DNA of 64,000 nt, taken from Phytopythium helicoides (taxonomy: Eukaryota > Oomycota > Peronosporomycetes > Pythiales > Pythiaceae). How positions within the stretch are numbered: position 1 is the stretch's first letter; every line of letters begins with the position of its first letter. Position numbers and translations under genes: made by a program. Below, in pieces: positions 19,180-29,500 of the stretch. Under the pieces are notes generated by a model. It saw only the letters and a list, made by a program, of their open reading frames with translations, was not told where the DNA came from and ran no database searches. The stretch covers positions 434,001 through 498,000 of the forward strand of contig JANFNE010000052.1 of assembly GCA_024867545.1 (NCBI GenBank), in the 5' to 3' direction.

Positions 19180-20836
19180 TTACGCAGCCTCCTCCTCCGG
19201 CTCGTAGGCCGTCGCGGGCTGCTCCACGTTGCGGAAGCCCACCTCCGGCAGGTACTCGCCCTTGGCAACAAACTTGCGGGGCAAGTCAAGCGTCGTCCAC
19301 ACGTCCTCGAGCGCCGTCATCAGGTTGTCCACCATCTCGTCCGTGTGCGTCGGGAGCGGCGTCAGACGCAGGCGCTCCTCGCCACGCGGGACCGTGGGGA
19401 AGTTGATGGGCTGCACGTAGATGCGGTACTTCTCCATGAGGATGGCCGACGCCTCCTTCACCTTGACAGCGTCGCCGACCATGACCGGGATAATGTGCGA
19501 CACGCTGGGCAGCAGCGGGAAGCCCGCGTCGACCAGGCGCTTCTTCAGCTCAGCCGAGCGCGCGTGCATAATCTCACGCTCCGTCTGACTCTCCTTCAGG
19601 TGCATGACCGAGGCGCGCGCGCCAGCGGCCATCATCGGCGGCATCGACGACGTGAAGATGAATCCCGAGGCGGTCGAACGCATGGCGTCAACGAGCGGAG
19701 CCGAACCAGCGACGTAGCCGCCCATGATACCAAAGCCCTTGGCCAGCGTACCCGTCACCATCGTGATGCGGTCGAGGCAGTTGTCGCGCTCGGCGACACC
19801 AGCGCCACGGTTGCCGTACAGACCCACAGCGTGCACCTCGTCGTTGAACGTCATGGCGCCGTACTTGTCTGCCAGGTCGCAGATCTCGTGCAGTGGCGCG
19901 ACCGTGCCCTCCATGGAGTTGACGCTCTCGAACAGGATAAGCTTGGGGGCATCCGGGTCCGTCTTGGTGACGGCCGCGAGCTTCGCCTCGAGGTCAGCCA
20001 TGTCGTTGTGCTTGTAGATGTACTTGCGGGCGCCGCTGTGTCGGATGCCCTGGATCATGGATGCGTGGTTGAGCGAGTCGGAGAACATGATGAGGCCCGG
20101 GAAGATCTTGGGCAGCGAGCTGATGACCGAGTCGTTGGCGACGTAGCACGAGGTGAACAGCAGCGCCGACTCCTGCTGGTGCAGGTCTGCGAGCTCGCGC
20201 TCCAGCAGCACGTGGTTGTGGTTGGTGCCCGAGATGTTGCGAGTGCCGCCGGATCCGGCGCCCGATTTGTTGAGGAAGTCCTGCATGGCGGCGATGACCT
20301 TGGGGTGCTGTCCCATGCTGAGGTAGTCGTTGGAGCACCAGGCGATGACCTCCTTGGTGCGTCCCGATTCCTCGTGGTGCGTGGCGCGCGGGAACTGTCC
20401 GCGCTTGCGCTCGAGGTCTGCGAAGGTTCGGTAGCGTCCCTCTCGCTTGATGTTGTCGATGGTGGTCTCGAATCCGCGGCGGTACTGCTCGCCCGAGAGG
20501 CCTCCGACGCGGCGCTGCGGGGTGGCGACGGTGCGGAACTTGGCGACGGCCGACGAGTACGGGCGTGCCAGTCTGCTGCTGCTGGTTCTGACGCTTGAGC
20601 TCGGCGATGCGCGCGAGCGTGGCGGCCGTGGTGGCCGTCGACGTCGGGTGGGCCTGCGACGAGCCAGGCGCCGCCGTGGCCGCGCCCATGACGGTGCTCA
20701 TGTGCGGGCAGAGCTTGGCGAGCTGCGCAATGTTGGGCAGCAGCGCGGCGCGCGCCGTGGGCAGCGCGTGCATGAAGGGGCAGCGAGACGCCGCCTGGAC
20801 GCGGGAGGCGGCGACAGCTGCGCGGGTGAGCGCCAT
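19180..20836 (-). CDS. ALAS: 5-aminolevulinate synthase, mitochondrial, with one frame break
   Basis: Pyridoxal-phosphate enzyme that condenses glycine and succinyl-CoA to 5-aminolevulinate, the first step of heme synthesis. From ATG 20836 the N-terminus is a mitochondrial-type presequence ([16 protein letters not shown], Arg/Ala-rich) with two Cys-Pro heme-regulatory motifs (SRCPFMHA and KLCPHMST). The catalytic core contains [35 protein letters not shown] and the Schiff-base lysine in [14 protein letters not shown]. The frame breaks in a GGG run at 20561-20563: removing one base restores [11 protein letters not shown] into [14 protein letters not shown] and a 551-aa protein, exactly a multiple of three. 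An assembly error or a recent mutation fits, since the rest is perfectly conserved. Confidence 0.88.
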
Positions 20837-20880
20837 TTGGAGACGACGGGGGGCGGCGGGAGGCGTGGAGAGCTCGAGGC

Positions 20881-20898
20881 CGATTGCGGAATGAGGCG
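20881..20898 (-). promoter_or_regulatory. Oomycete-type Inr-FPR core promoter of ALAS
   Basis: Reverse strand reads CGCCTCATTCCGCAATCG, 45-62 bp before the ALAS ATG. It matches the oomycete initiator consensus (TCAYTYY followed by a flanking CAWTTT-like element) in its first half and partly in the second. Position and sequence fit a transcription start. Confidence 0.4.
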
Positions 20899-22601
20899 AG
20901 TGTGGATGGCGAGGGTGGATGGGGAGAGGGGGGGGGACGGACGGACGGACGGAGCTGTACGGTTGTTGGCGGGTCATCCCTCCCGCTTAAGGTCACGCGC
21001 TGGTGGGTGAGTATACAAACGTCAAGAGATGGACCGCTGGAATGGCGGGGGAGAGCGGGAGGGGAAAACCTTTTCTCGAGTGCTCAAGAAAAACGCGCTG
21101 ACCGCCGGGAACAGCCGAAAAAGGTTACGATCGGGTGTTCACGACGGCGAGTTTGTATGCTCGACGCCGCGTACCCCCTGCGGTACACTGTAAGCTTTGC
21201 CGTTATCTTTCACGAGCGGCCAGCCGGGTTTCGTGAACCAGTAGAAGGCGGGCAGGTCCCACCATGCGGGTCAGGCGCTGACGTCATGCTGGGACTGCAT
21301 GGACTCCATGATGCGAGGGTTTAACTGCTGCTATCGATGCATATACGTACATGAGCCAATGCGAGGCTGCAAGGTAGCGTGCGGGGGGATGCAAGAGCCA
21401 CGCGGGGCTCGGTGTTCGCCGCGTTCGCGTCAGGACTGCAAGGAGACGCGCGAGGCGGTCGTGATGCCTCAAAACGGCTGTGCATCGATCCGGATCACGC
21501 TTTCGCGACGTAGCAGCTTGACGACGCGTACTGTGGGCCGACGTGAGCTCCACGACGTGGCGAGGACAGCCGTGGCACCGTCGCCCGGATCACCGCGATC
21601 ATCACGGACGTAAAGGGCTGCCGATCGACTCGACGCTCTGTGCGTAGGCGGCATATGGCCCCCGAGCAGCTCCGCACCGCCGAAATGCTGTGAACACATC
21701 GCGAATCTCGAGTGGCACCTTGAAGCAGCTGGAGCCGCGGCACCGATGTCCACCGTCTGGTTACGCTCGACGCCGCCGGGGGTTACGCCACGAAAGCTTC
21801 GCGGCGACACCTCGGCTCATCCCGCGGCGCCGCCACCGGAACGACGGGAGCCCGCAGTGGCCGTGGGCTGCTCGAGGTGACGAGTGGGCGAGTGGCACGT
21901 GCCAAAGGTGCAGGCGCCGCGTGTCGTCCTGGAAAGCTCCGGCGATAAGTTTCCACGCTGTGGCCGCAAAAATGCTAAAATGTCCAGATGGATGCGTGGT
22001 GGTCCCGTCTTCCGACTCATTTGAGTTTTGATTAGGCATGGGATTGTGGCTGGCTGTGCCGGTAGCTCGCTCATCGAGGCTTTGAATGAGTTGGGAGGGG
22101 GTTGCCGTCGCCACTTGAGACGACTTGACCGACCACGCGCTTGTTGAGATACTAACGCTTGACGCACCGCTCGCCGACCGAATGTGAGCTCGTGTGAGGT
22201 TTCATCATCACCTCGTCGCCTCTTGGAGGTGGCGGTGGTCTTCGTTGTCTCAGTTGTCATGCCTGTGCTCGTGTGCATCGTGTCATAGCCTGGTGCCAAG
22301 TTTGAGATGTTGCCGGTGCTGGAGCACGCCAAGACTGTGTGGGGTCCAAGTTCGACGCTGTAGTGCACGATCTGCTCCTGGTACCCGCGAGCACACGCTC
22401 GCTGGAGCTATGAGCAGTGGCAACAGCACAAGCTTTGCATGGAGCCGATCGCTGGTCTCGAGTAGACCATGGTGCTTCTCGTCATAGGTGTACCCAATAC
22501 CGATGTGTTCCTCTCAGTCCGCAGGAAGTTCCTGCGGACTGAGAGGCTAATATCTGACATTTTACCAAGCCCCCGCATTCGAGAAGATCCGTCGCCCTGC
22601 C
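20899..22601. other. Gene-poor interval between ALAS and the ankyrin gene
   Basis: About 1.7 kb. Several open frames of 100-180 codons occur on both strands (for example 22368-21817, reverse), but none has a recognisable domain or a good start, and base composition alone could produce them. The only clear structure is the perfect palindrome at 22510-22546. Confidence 0.4.
22510..22546. repeat. Perfect 37-bp palindrome (18-bp arms, 1-nt loop)
   Basis: Left arm cctctcagtccgcaggaa and right arm ttcctgcggactgagagg are exact reverse complements separated by a single g. It lies 56 bp before the ankyrin ATG. With no loop to speak of, it would form a cruciform in DNA or a tight hairpin in a 5' UTR. 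It may be a foldback element relic or an operator. Confidence 0.8.
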
Positions 22602-24253
22602 ATGGATGGCGAGTTCGTTCCTGCAGGTGCTCTTGCCGTGTTCCGCCTGGCGCCATTGGGTCCGCAGATCGGCGTGCTGCCGCATGTCGTTAGCTGCATC
22701 TCGGCGTTCATGGACTACACTGACAGTTGGTCGATGGAGGATGCGGTCGAGTGCGAGCACTGGGGTCTTCTGACCCGCCTGATCGAGAAGCTGAAGCAAA
22801 ACTGCGTGATGAATAAACGTTACAAGCGCATGCTCCCGATTTCAGCCATGGAAGTGTGTGCGCAGAGGGGGAGGATGGACGTCATGCAAAGGTTGTACGA
22901 AGCTTTCAACACTCCTTTGACTCTATCATGTTGGTACAGGCGGCACGAGGTGGTCACCTTGCAGTCGCGCAGTGGATTTACAAAGTGTTGTTATCCCGCG
23001 GCGACCTCACAAACAGCACAGTCCCAACGGGGCATGCCATTGAAGTTGCCGCGCAAGAAGGGAGGCTAGCGTTTGTCGAAATAATGCTGGAGCACACGAA
23101 TGATAGGAAGCGAACGGATTGGATGCCTCTAGTTATCGAAGCTACGTTGGAAAACAATCACATGCACATTCTCAAGTGGGTGGTCCGCCGATTTCCAGCA
23201 GACGTGGGTACCTATGCGCTCGACATGGCGGCCAGCAAGGGCCTTCTCGACCCCCTGCGGTTGCTGCATGAATTGGGTACATCCGCGTCCACAGAAGCTA
23301 TGGATATCGCAGCAATGAATGGTGATCTTGGCACGGTAGTGTGGCTCCACGAAAACCGAAGCGAAGGATGCACGATCAAGGCAATGGACAAGGCCGCTGG
23401 GAATGGACACTTCGATATCGTCCGCTACCTTCATCAGAATCGCACAGAAGGTTGCTCGATGAAAGCACTAAGGAACGCTGTTCGGCACGGTCACTTAGAT
23501 ATCGTTCGCTATATTCTTGAGTCTGGAATCGAAGCGCAGCCGTACGAGCTCTCTGTGTCATTGTGGGGGTGGAGCTGGCAAGAAGAGTCTGCTCGAATGG
23601 GTACCACGGATGTTCTCGAGTGTGTTGAAGACTATAATGGGCTCATGGAGCTCGATTTCAAAGGCCTCGAGTACTGTATCATAAATCTCATCGACATTGC
23701 TGCTGCGAATGGGCACGTCGACATCATAAAGTATCTTCACTCACAAGGCGAAAAATGCACACGAACTGGGATGACTTTTGCTGTCATGCGGGGTCATCTT
23801 GCTGCTGCCAAATGGATCCATGAGAACTCGAGCGTAAGCTGCGATCCTCGAGCAGCAGACATTGCAGCAACGCGCGGACACCTCGAGATGGTCCGTTGGG
23901 TCCATGAAAACGATATCACAACTTTCTCGACGCGCGCTATGGACGGTGCCGCCGAGAATGGTTTTTTGGGCGTCATCAGTTTTTTGCATCTCAATCGAAG
24001 CGAAGGCTGCACAACCGCAGCAATGGACATGGCTGCTCGATACGGTCACTTCGAGGTCGTAAAGTGGCTTCATGCGAATCGCTCAGAAGGCTGTACGCTT
24101 GAGGCAATCAACGATGCGGATCAAGAACGACACACGGAATTGGTCGAATGGTTGAAGACCTTTTATCCCGCCCAGTACGAAGGTTGGTCCGCCCGCGGGC
24201 GGGTTTCTTTCTCCACTTTTCCTCTGTACCCTTCTTTTTATTGGGGAGACTAA
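22602..24253 (+). CDS. Ankyrin-repeat protein of the expanded oomycete type, one frameshift
   Basis: ATG 22602 starts MDGEFVPAGALAVF. The frame runs into MEVCAQRGRMDVMQRLYEAF and then must lose or gain base(s) between about 22900 and 22925 to continue as IMLVQAARGGHLAVAQWIY. Total length is two bases over a multiple of three, so one missing base explains it. About eleven ankyrin-type units follow, many with the oomycete pattern AMDxAAxxGHxxVVxWLHxNRSEGCT (seen at about 23290, 23380, 23930 and 24010). The family is large in oomycete genomes; roles are largely unknown. The last 25 residues (after PAQYE) are unlike ankyrin and probably read into 3' sequence or an intron, beside a GC palindrome at about 24187-24201. 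Confidence 0.7.
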
Positions 24254-25093
24254 TGAACTTTACCCAAGCGCGTATCTCCATGGGCTCAACTTTGATATAA
24301 CTGCGGCGTCATCGTGGGTCGCTCATTGGGGTGTGGAACAAGCTAATGCATCGATCTCACTCTCAGATTGGTAACTGCATAGCATGGAGAACAGAATCGG
24401 CACGAGGTGCTGGGTCAGGTGACGTATCTACAGCTCATTTTGTACTTGGTAGGTGGCTTGCTGCCAGTCGCTCGTGCTCCAACGCAGGAGTGTCCAACGA
24501 TTGAAGCTGTCTTCAACATGAGAGTGTATGCGTGGACATATGGGTCTAGCGGGTGGTCGCTATACCCAATGCATCCCATTTGCTCGGCACGGACTCGGCT
24601 GTTGCATCGCGCAAAGCGTCCGTCGGAACAATGCTGCGATTGTTGACGACCCGCAAGCGTCCCATATTCAATGCTTTCTTCGCTGCAACGTTGGATTACG
24701 TCAAGGTGATACCTAGCTTCTTAACACCATCTTTCAGGCTGTCCGCGCGGACGTGGATCACAACGTGCAAGGACAGCCGATTTGATGACACAAATGCTGT
24801 GCAACCAGTTCATCGTTCGCGAAATCGATGATGCAAAAGCAGTTAATTTACGGATGCCGTTCCGTATTTAACTCAAACACGCCGATCTGTCTGGGATCAT
24901 TGTAATCGATTACTCGGTGCTGAGAAACAGCAGCAATTCCATCAGGCTGTCCGAACGTTGAGTTCAATCGTCACCGACGGAGCTGGCATCGCAAAAAGGA
25001 ACGCTCCACTCCAAATCCATCATTCGCGCTTTTGCTTCCTCCCCAGCAACCAAGCTCCCTCCATTTCTTTATCATTTCTTTCCCACGACAGCC
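24254..25093. other. Interval with a possible coding relic
   Basis: No solid gene. A protein-like stretch at about 24547-24792 (VVAIPNASHLLGTDS, then TTRKRPIFNAFFAATLDYVK) could join AVRADVDHNVQGQPI across a 33-nt GT...TTTCAG gap, but this is shorter than usual introns, so it is left as a relic. The last 40 bp are the C/T-rich leader of the next gene (tccatttctttatcatttct at about 25060). Confidence 0.3.
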
Positions 25094-25957
25094 ATGAAGC
25101 TCTTCTCGCTCGCCGTCGCGATCGTCGCCGGCCTTTCCATGATCACAGCCGAAGCTGCCAACTCGCTCGAGGCCAACAAGAAAATCGCGAAATCGTTCCT
25201 CGACGAGATCTTCAACAAACACGACCCCACGGCCGTCGACAGATACGTCGGAAATTACTACAACCAGCACAACCCAAACGTGGCCGATGGCCCGCAGGCA
25301 ATCAAAGACTTTGCTGGCAACTTGACAAATAACACCAAGGTCGAGTTCGGCGCGATCGTCGCCGAAGGTAACTTGGTGTGGCTCGACACCCGCTACACCG
25401 GACTCCCTGGTCTCCCAACTTCGATCATCGTTGATGTCCTCCGCATCCAGGACGGTAAGGTGGTCGAGCACTGGGACGTCATTCAGACCGAGGTGACGAA
25501 CACCACTAGTGGCCATCCCATGTTTCCCATCAAGAGCGTGGTCACGAAGACTTCGAAAGCCACGCAGGAATACAACAAGAAGATCGCCAAGGGACTCCTG
25601 CACGGAGTTTTCAATTTGAAGGATGCGTCGGCTATTGACAAGTATGTTGGACCCACATACACCCAGCACAACCCGCTGTTTCCGGACGGCCCGGACGTGC
25701 TCAGGAGCGCGATTTCGTTTCTGTCGAATAGCTCCGCCGTTGACTTTGGAGCCATCCACGCCACAGCTGACCTCGTTTTCGTCAACACTCGCTACAGCGG
25801 CGGTGGTTCGGCGGTCACTGTTGGCGTCGACGCCTTCCGTGTCGCGAATGGCAAGATTGTCGAGCACTGGGATCGTATCCAAACTCAGGTGGGAGCTTCG
25901 GAGTCGAGGAGCGGCCGTGACATGTTCCCTATCGCCGACTACTACACCGTGTGGTAA
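25094..25957 (+). CDS. Secreted protein with two tandem SnoaL-like domains
   Basis: 287 aa from ATG 25094. A clear signal peptide (MKLFSLAVAIVAGLSMITAEA) is followed by two similar SnoaL/NTF2-like halves (about 23-150 and 155-287). Each half carries an N-terminal helix (NKKIAKSFLDEIFN / NKKIAKGLLHGVFN), a YVGxxYxQHNP motif, DGPxxxxxxxxxLxNx, VEFGAI / VDFGAI, and the closing DGKVVEHWDVIQ / NGKIVEHWDRIQ. The SnoaL fold covers cyclases, dehydratases and many small-ligand-binding proteins. The residues HN and EHWD are those usually lining the pocket. Secretion plus duplication suggests an extracellular enzyme or ligand-binding role; substrate unknown. No introns. Confidence 0.85.
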   Translation: MKLFSLAVAIVAGLSMITAEAANSLEANKKIAKSFLDEIFNKHDPTAVDRYVGNYYNQHNPNVADGPQAIKDFAGNLTNNTKVEFGAIVAEGNLVWLDTRYTGLPGLPTSIIVDVLRIQDGKVVEHWDVIQTEVTNTTSGHPMFPIKSVVTKTSKATQEYNKKIAKGLLHGVFNLKDASAIDKYVGPTYTQHNPLFPDGPDVLRSAISFLSNSSAVDFGAIHATADLVFVNTRYSGGGSAVTVGVDAFRVANGKIVEHWDRIQTQVGASESRSGRDMFPIADYYTVW

Positions 25958-26556
25958 TGTCAAGTGCGTGACGACAATCGAGGCTCGTTCGATAATGCAT
26001 CAATACACGATTTGGCTCAAGTATCCTTGAGTGTGAATTGGAGGCTGTGCTTGACGAGTCCAAAGCAAAAGTAGTGATGTGAAAAGCAGTTGCTCATACG
26101 TCAATGCAAGAAAATTGCCCCGAGCATTAGCTGCCTTGTCTTGTTGGTCTGCCAACAATCCCTTTCATATCCGCCGCCTCCCCGTGTACAACTTGACGCT
26201 ACCCCGTGCCCAGAAATGCACACTTGAGCGCGTACAAGAGCGTTGATAGCTATCGTTAGAGTGCAAGCACGAAGCGGGTATGCTAGTTCAGTACCACGCC
26301 ATGCACCAATGACGCCGACTAATACCTCTATACAGATTGTTCTAGCAGGCCAGTGCACAACGGAAATTCCGTTTGGCGATGATTGGGAGTGTTTGCCAGC
26401 AAGAATGGCGAGTTACACAAGCTTGAACGATGAACTGCGACGCTAATAGATTGCGCTACTAATCGATCACACATTGGCATGAACGGCATGTGCTCGACAA
26501 CTACCTCCCGTGATGTCAATCTCAAAGCCAAACAAAGTAAACATGGGTTATCACCC
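25958..26556. other. Left flank of the satellite array
   Basis: No gene. It contains a diverged direct repeat (about 26255-26457) of a sequence on the other side of the array, listed separately. Confidence 0.4.
26255..26457 (+). repeat. Diverged direct repeat flanking the satellite (left copy)
   Basis: Shares ordered matches with about 32290-32480: gctagttcagtaccacg versus gctagctgagcaccacg, then gtgcacaacggaaattccgt versus gtgcacaatgaacttccgt, and further scattered identity. The right copy is about 130-320 bp upstream of membrane gene copy 1, so this may be the remnant of a duplicated promoter/5' region. Confidence 0.5.
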
Positions 26557-29500
26557 GCCATCATCGACTCGTTCTCGACGAGCGATGGATCGTGCGCTGG
26601 GCCTTCTCGCAATGGGGGAGCGAGCCTGGCCCGTCAGCAACAGCAGCGTGAAAGAGTGAGTGAGTGAGTGAGTGAGTGAGCGCGCCGAGTCGTCTTCCAC
26701 GACGGCCGCCATCATCGACTCGTTCTCGACGAGCGATGGATCGTGCGCTGGGCCTTCTCGCAATGGGGGAGCGAGCCTGACCCGTCAGCAACAGCAGCGT
26801 GAAAGAGTGAGTGAGTGAGTGAGTGAGTGAGTGAGTGAGTGAGCGCGCCGAGTCGTCTTCCACGACGGCCGCCATCATCGACTCGTTCTCGACGAGCGAT
26901 GGATCGTGCGCTGGGCCTTCTCGCAATGGGGGAGCGAGCCTGACCCGTCAGCAACAGCAGCGTGAAAGAGTGAGTGAGTGAGTGAGTGAGTGAGTGAGTG
27001 AGTGAGTGAGTGAGTGAGTGAGTGAGCGCGCCGAGTCGTCTTCCACGACGGCCGCCATCATCGACTCGTTCTCGACGAGCGATGGATCGTGCGCTGGGCC
27101 TTCTCGCAATGGGGGAGCGAGCCTGACCCGTCAGCAACAGCAGCGTGAAAGAGTGAGTGAGTGAGTGAGTGAGTGAGCGCGCCGAGTCGTCTTCCACGAC
27201 GGCCGCCATCATCGACTCGTTCTCGACGAGCGATGGATCGTGCGCTGGGCCTTCTCGCAATGGGGGAGCGAGCCTGACCCGTCAGCAACAGCAGCGTGAA
27301 AGAGTGAGTGAGTGAGTGAGTGAGTGAGTGAGTGAGTGAGCGCGCCGAGTCGTCTTCCACGACGGCCGCCATCATCGACTCGTTCTCGACGAGCGATGGA
27401 TCGTGCGCTGGGCCTTCTCGCAATGGGGGAGCGAGCCTGACCCGTCAGCAACAGCAGCGTGAAAGAGTGAGTGAGTGAGTGAGTGAGTGAGTGAGTGAGT
27501 GAGTGAGTGAGTGAGTGAGTGAGCGCGCCGAGTCGTCTTCCACGACGGCCGCCATCATCGACTCGTTCTCGACGAGCGATGGATCGTGCGCTGGGCCTTC
27601 TCGCAATGGGGGAGCGAGCCTGACCCGTCAGCAACAGCAGCGTGAAAGAGTGAGTGAGTGAGTGAGTGAGTGAGTGAGTGAGCGCGCCGAGTCGTCTTCC
27701 ACGACGGCCGCCATCATCGACTCGTTCTCGACGAGCGATGGATCGTGCGCTGGGCCTTCTCGCAATGGGGGAGCGAGCCTGGCCCGTCAGCAACAGCAGC
27801 GTGAAAGAGTGAGTGAGTGAGTGAGTGAGTGAGCGCGCCGAGTCGTCTTCCACGACGGCCGCCATCATCGACTCGTTCTCGACGAGCGATGGATCGTGCG
27901 CTGGGCCTTCTCGCAATGGGGGAGCGAGCCTGACCCGTCAGCAACAGCAGCGTGAAAGAGTGAGTGAGTGAGTGAGTGAGTGAGTGAGTGAGTGAGCGCG
28001 CCGAGTCGTCTTCCACGACGGCCGCCATCATCGACTCGTTCTCGACGAGCGATGGATCGTGCGCTGGGCCTTCTCGCAATGGGGGAGCGAGCCTGGCCCG
28101 TCAGCAACAGCAGCGTGAAAGAGTGAGTGAGTGAGTGAGTGAGTGAGTGAGTGAGTGAGTGAGTGAGTGAGTGAGTGAGCGCGCCGAGTCGTCTTCCACG
28201 ACGGCCGCCATCATCGACTCGTTCTCGACGAGCGATGGATCGTGCGCTGGGCCTTCTCGCAATGGGGGAGCGAGCCTGACCCGTCAGCAACAGCAGCGTG
28301 AAAGAGTGAGTGAGTGAGTGAGTGAGCGCGCCGAGTCGTCTTCCACGACGGCCGCCATCATCGACTCGTTCTCGACGAGCGATGGATCGTGCGCTGGGCC
28401 TTCTCGCAATGGGGGAGCGAGCCTGACCCGTCAGCAACAGCAGCGTGAAAGAGTGAGTGAGTGAGTGAGTGAGTGAGTGAGTGAGCGCGCCGAGTCGTCT
28501 TCCACGACGGCCGCCATCATCGACTCGTTCTCGACGAGCGATGGATCGTGCGCTGGGCCTTCTCGCAATGGGGGAGCGAGCCTGACCCGTCAGCAACAGC
28601 AGCGTGAAAGAGTGAGTGAGTGAGTGAGTGAGTGAGTGAGTGAGTGAGCGCGCCGAGTCGTCTTCCACGACGGCCGCCATCATCGACTCGTTCTCGACGA
28701 GCGATGGATCGTGCGCTGGGCCTTCTCGCAATGGGGGAGCGAGCCTGGCCCGTCAGCAACAGCAGCGTGAAAGAGTGAGTGAGTGAGTGAGTGAGTGAGC
28801 GCGCCGAGTCGTCTTCCACGACGGCCGCCATCATCGACTCGTTCTCGACGAGCGATGGATCGTGCGCTGGGCCTTCTCGCAATGGGGGAGCGAGCCTGAC
28901 CCGTCAGCAACAGCAGCGTGAAAGAGTGAGTGAGTGAGTGAGTGAGTGAGTGAGTGAGTGAGCGCGCCGAGTCGTCTTCCACGACGGCCGCCATCATCGA
29001 CTCGTTCTCGACGAGCGATGGATCGTGCGCTGGGCCTTCTCGCAATGGGGGAGCGAGCCTGGCCCGTCAGCAACAGCAGCGTGAAAGAGTGAGTGAGTGA
29101 GTGAGTGAGTGAGCGCGCCGAGTCGTCTTCCACGACGGCCGCCATCATCGACTCGTTCTCGACGAGCGATGGATCGTGCGCTGGGCCTTCTCGCAATGGG
29201 GGAGCGAGCCTGACCCGTCAGCAACAGCAGCGTGAAAGAGTGAGTGAGTGAGTGAGTGAGTGAGTGAGTGAGTGAGTGAGCGCGCCGAGTCGTCTTCCAC
29301 GACGGCCGCCATCATCGACTCGTTCTCAACGAGCGATGGATCGTGCGCTGGGCCTTCTCGCAATGGGGGAGCGAGCCTGGCCCGTCAGCAACAGCAGCGT
29401 GAAAGAGTGAGTGAGTGAGTGAGTGAGTGAGTGAGTGAGTGAGTGAGTGAGTGAGTGAGCGCGCCGAGTCGTCTTCCACGACGGCCGCCATCATCGACTC

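Noticed and set aside
19081..20598. 505-codon forward open frame
   Set aside because: Antisense shadow of ALAS.
24547..24792. Two-exon gene across a 33-nt gap
   Set aside because: The gap is too short for the intron sizes seen here, and no start or homology supports it.
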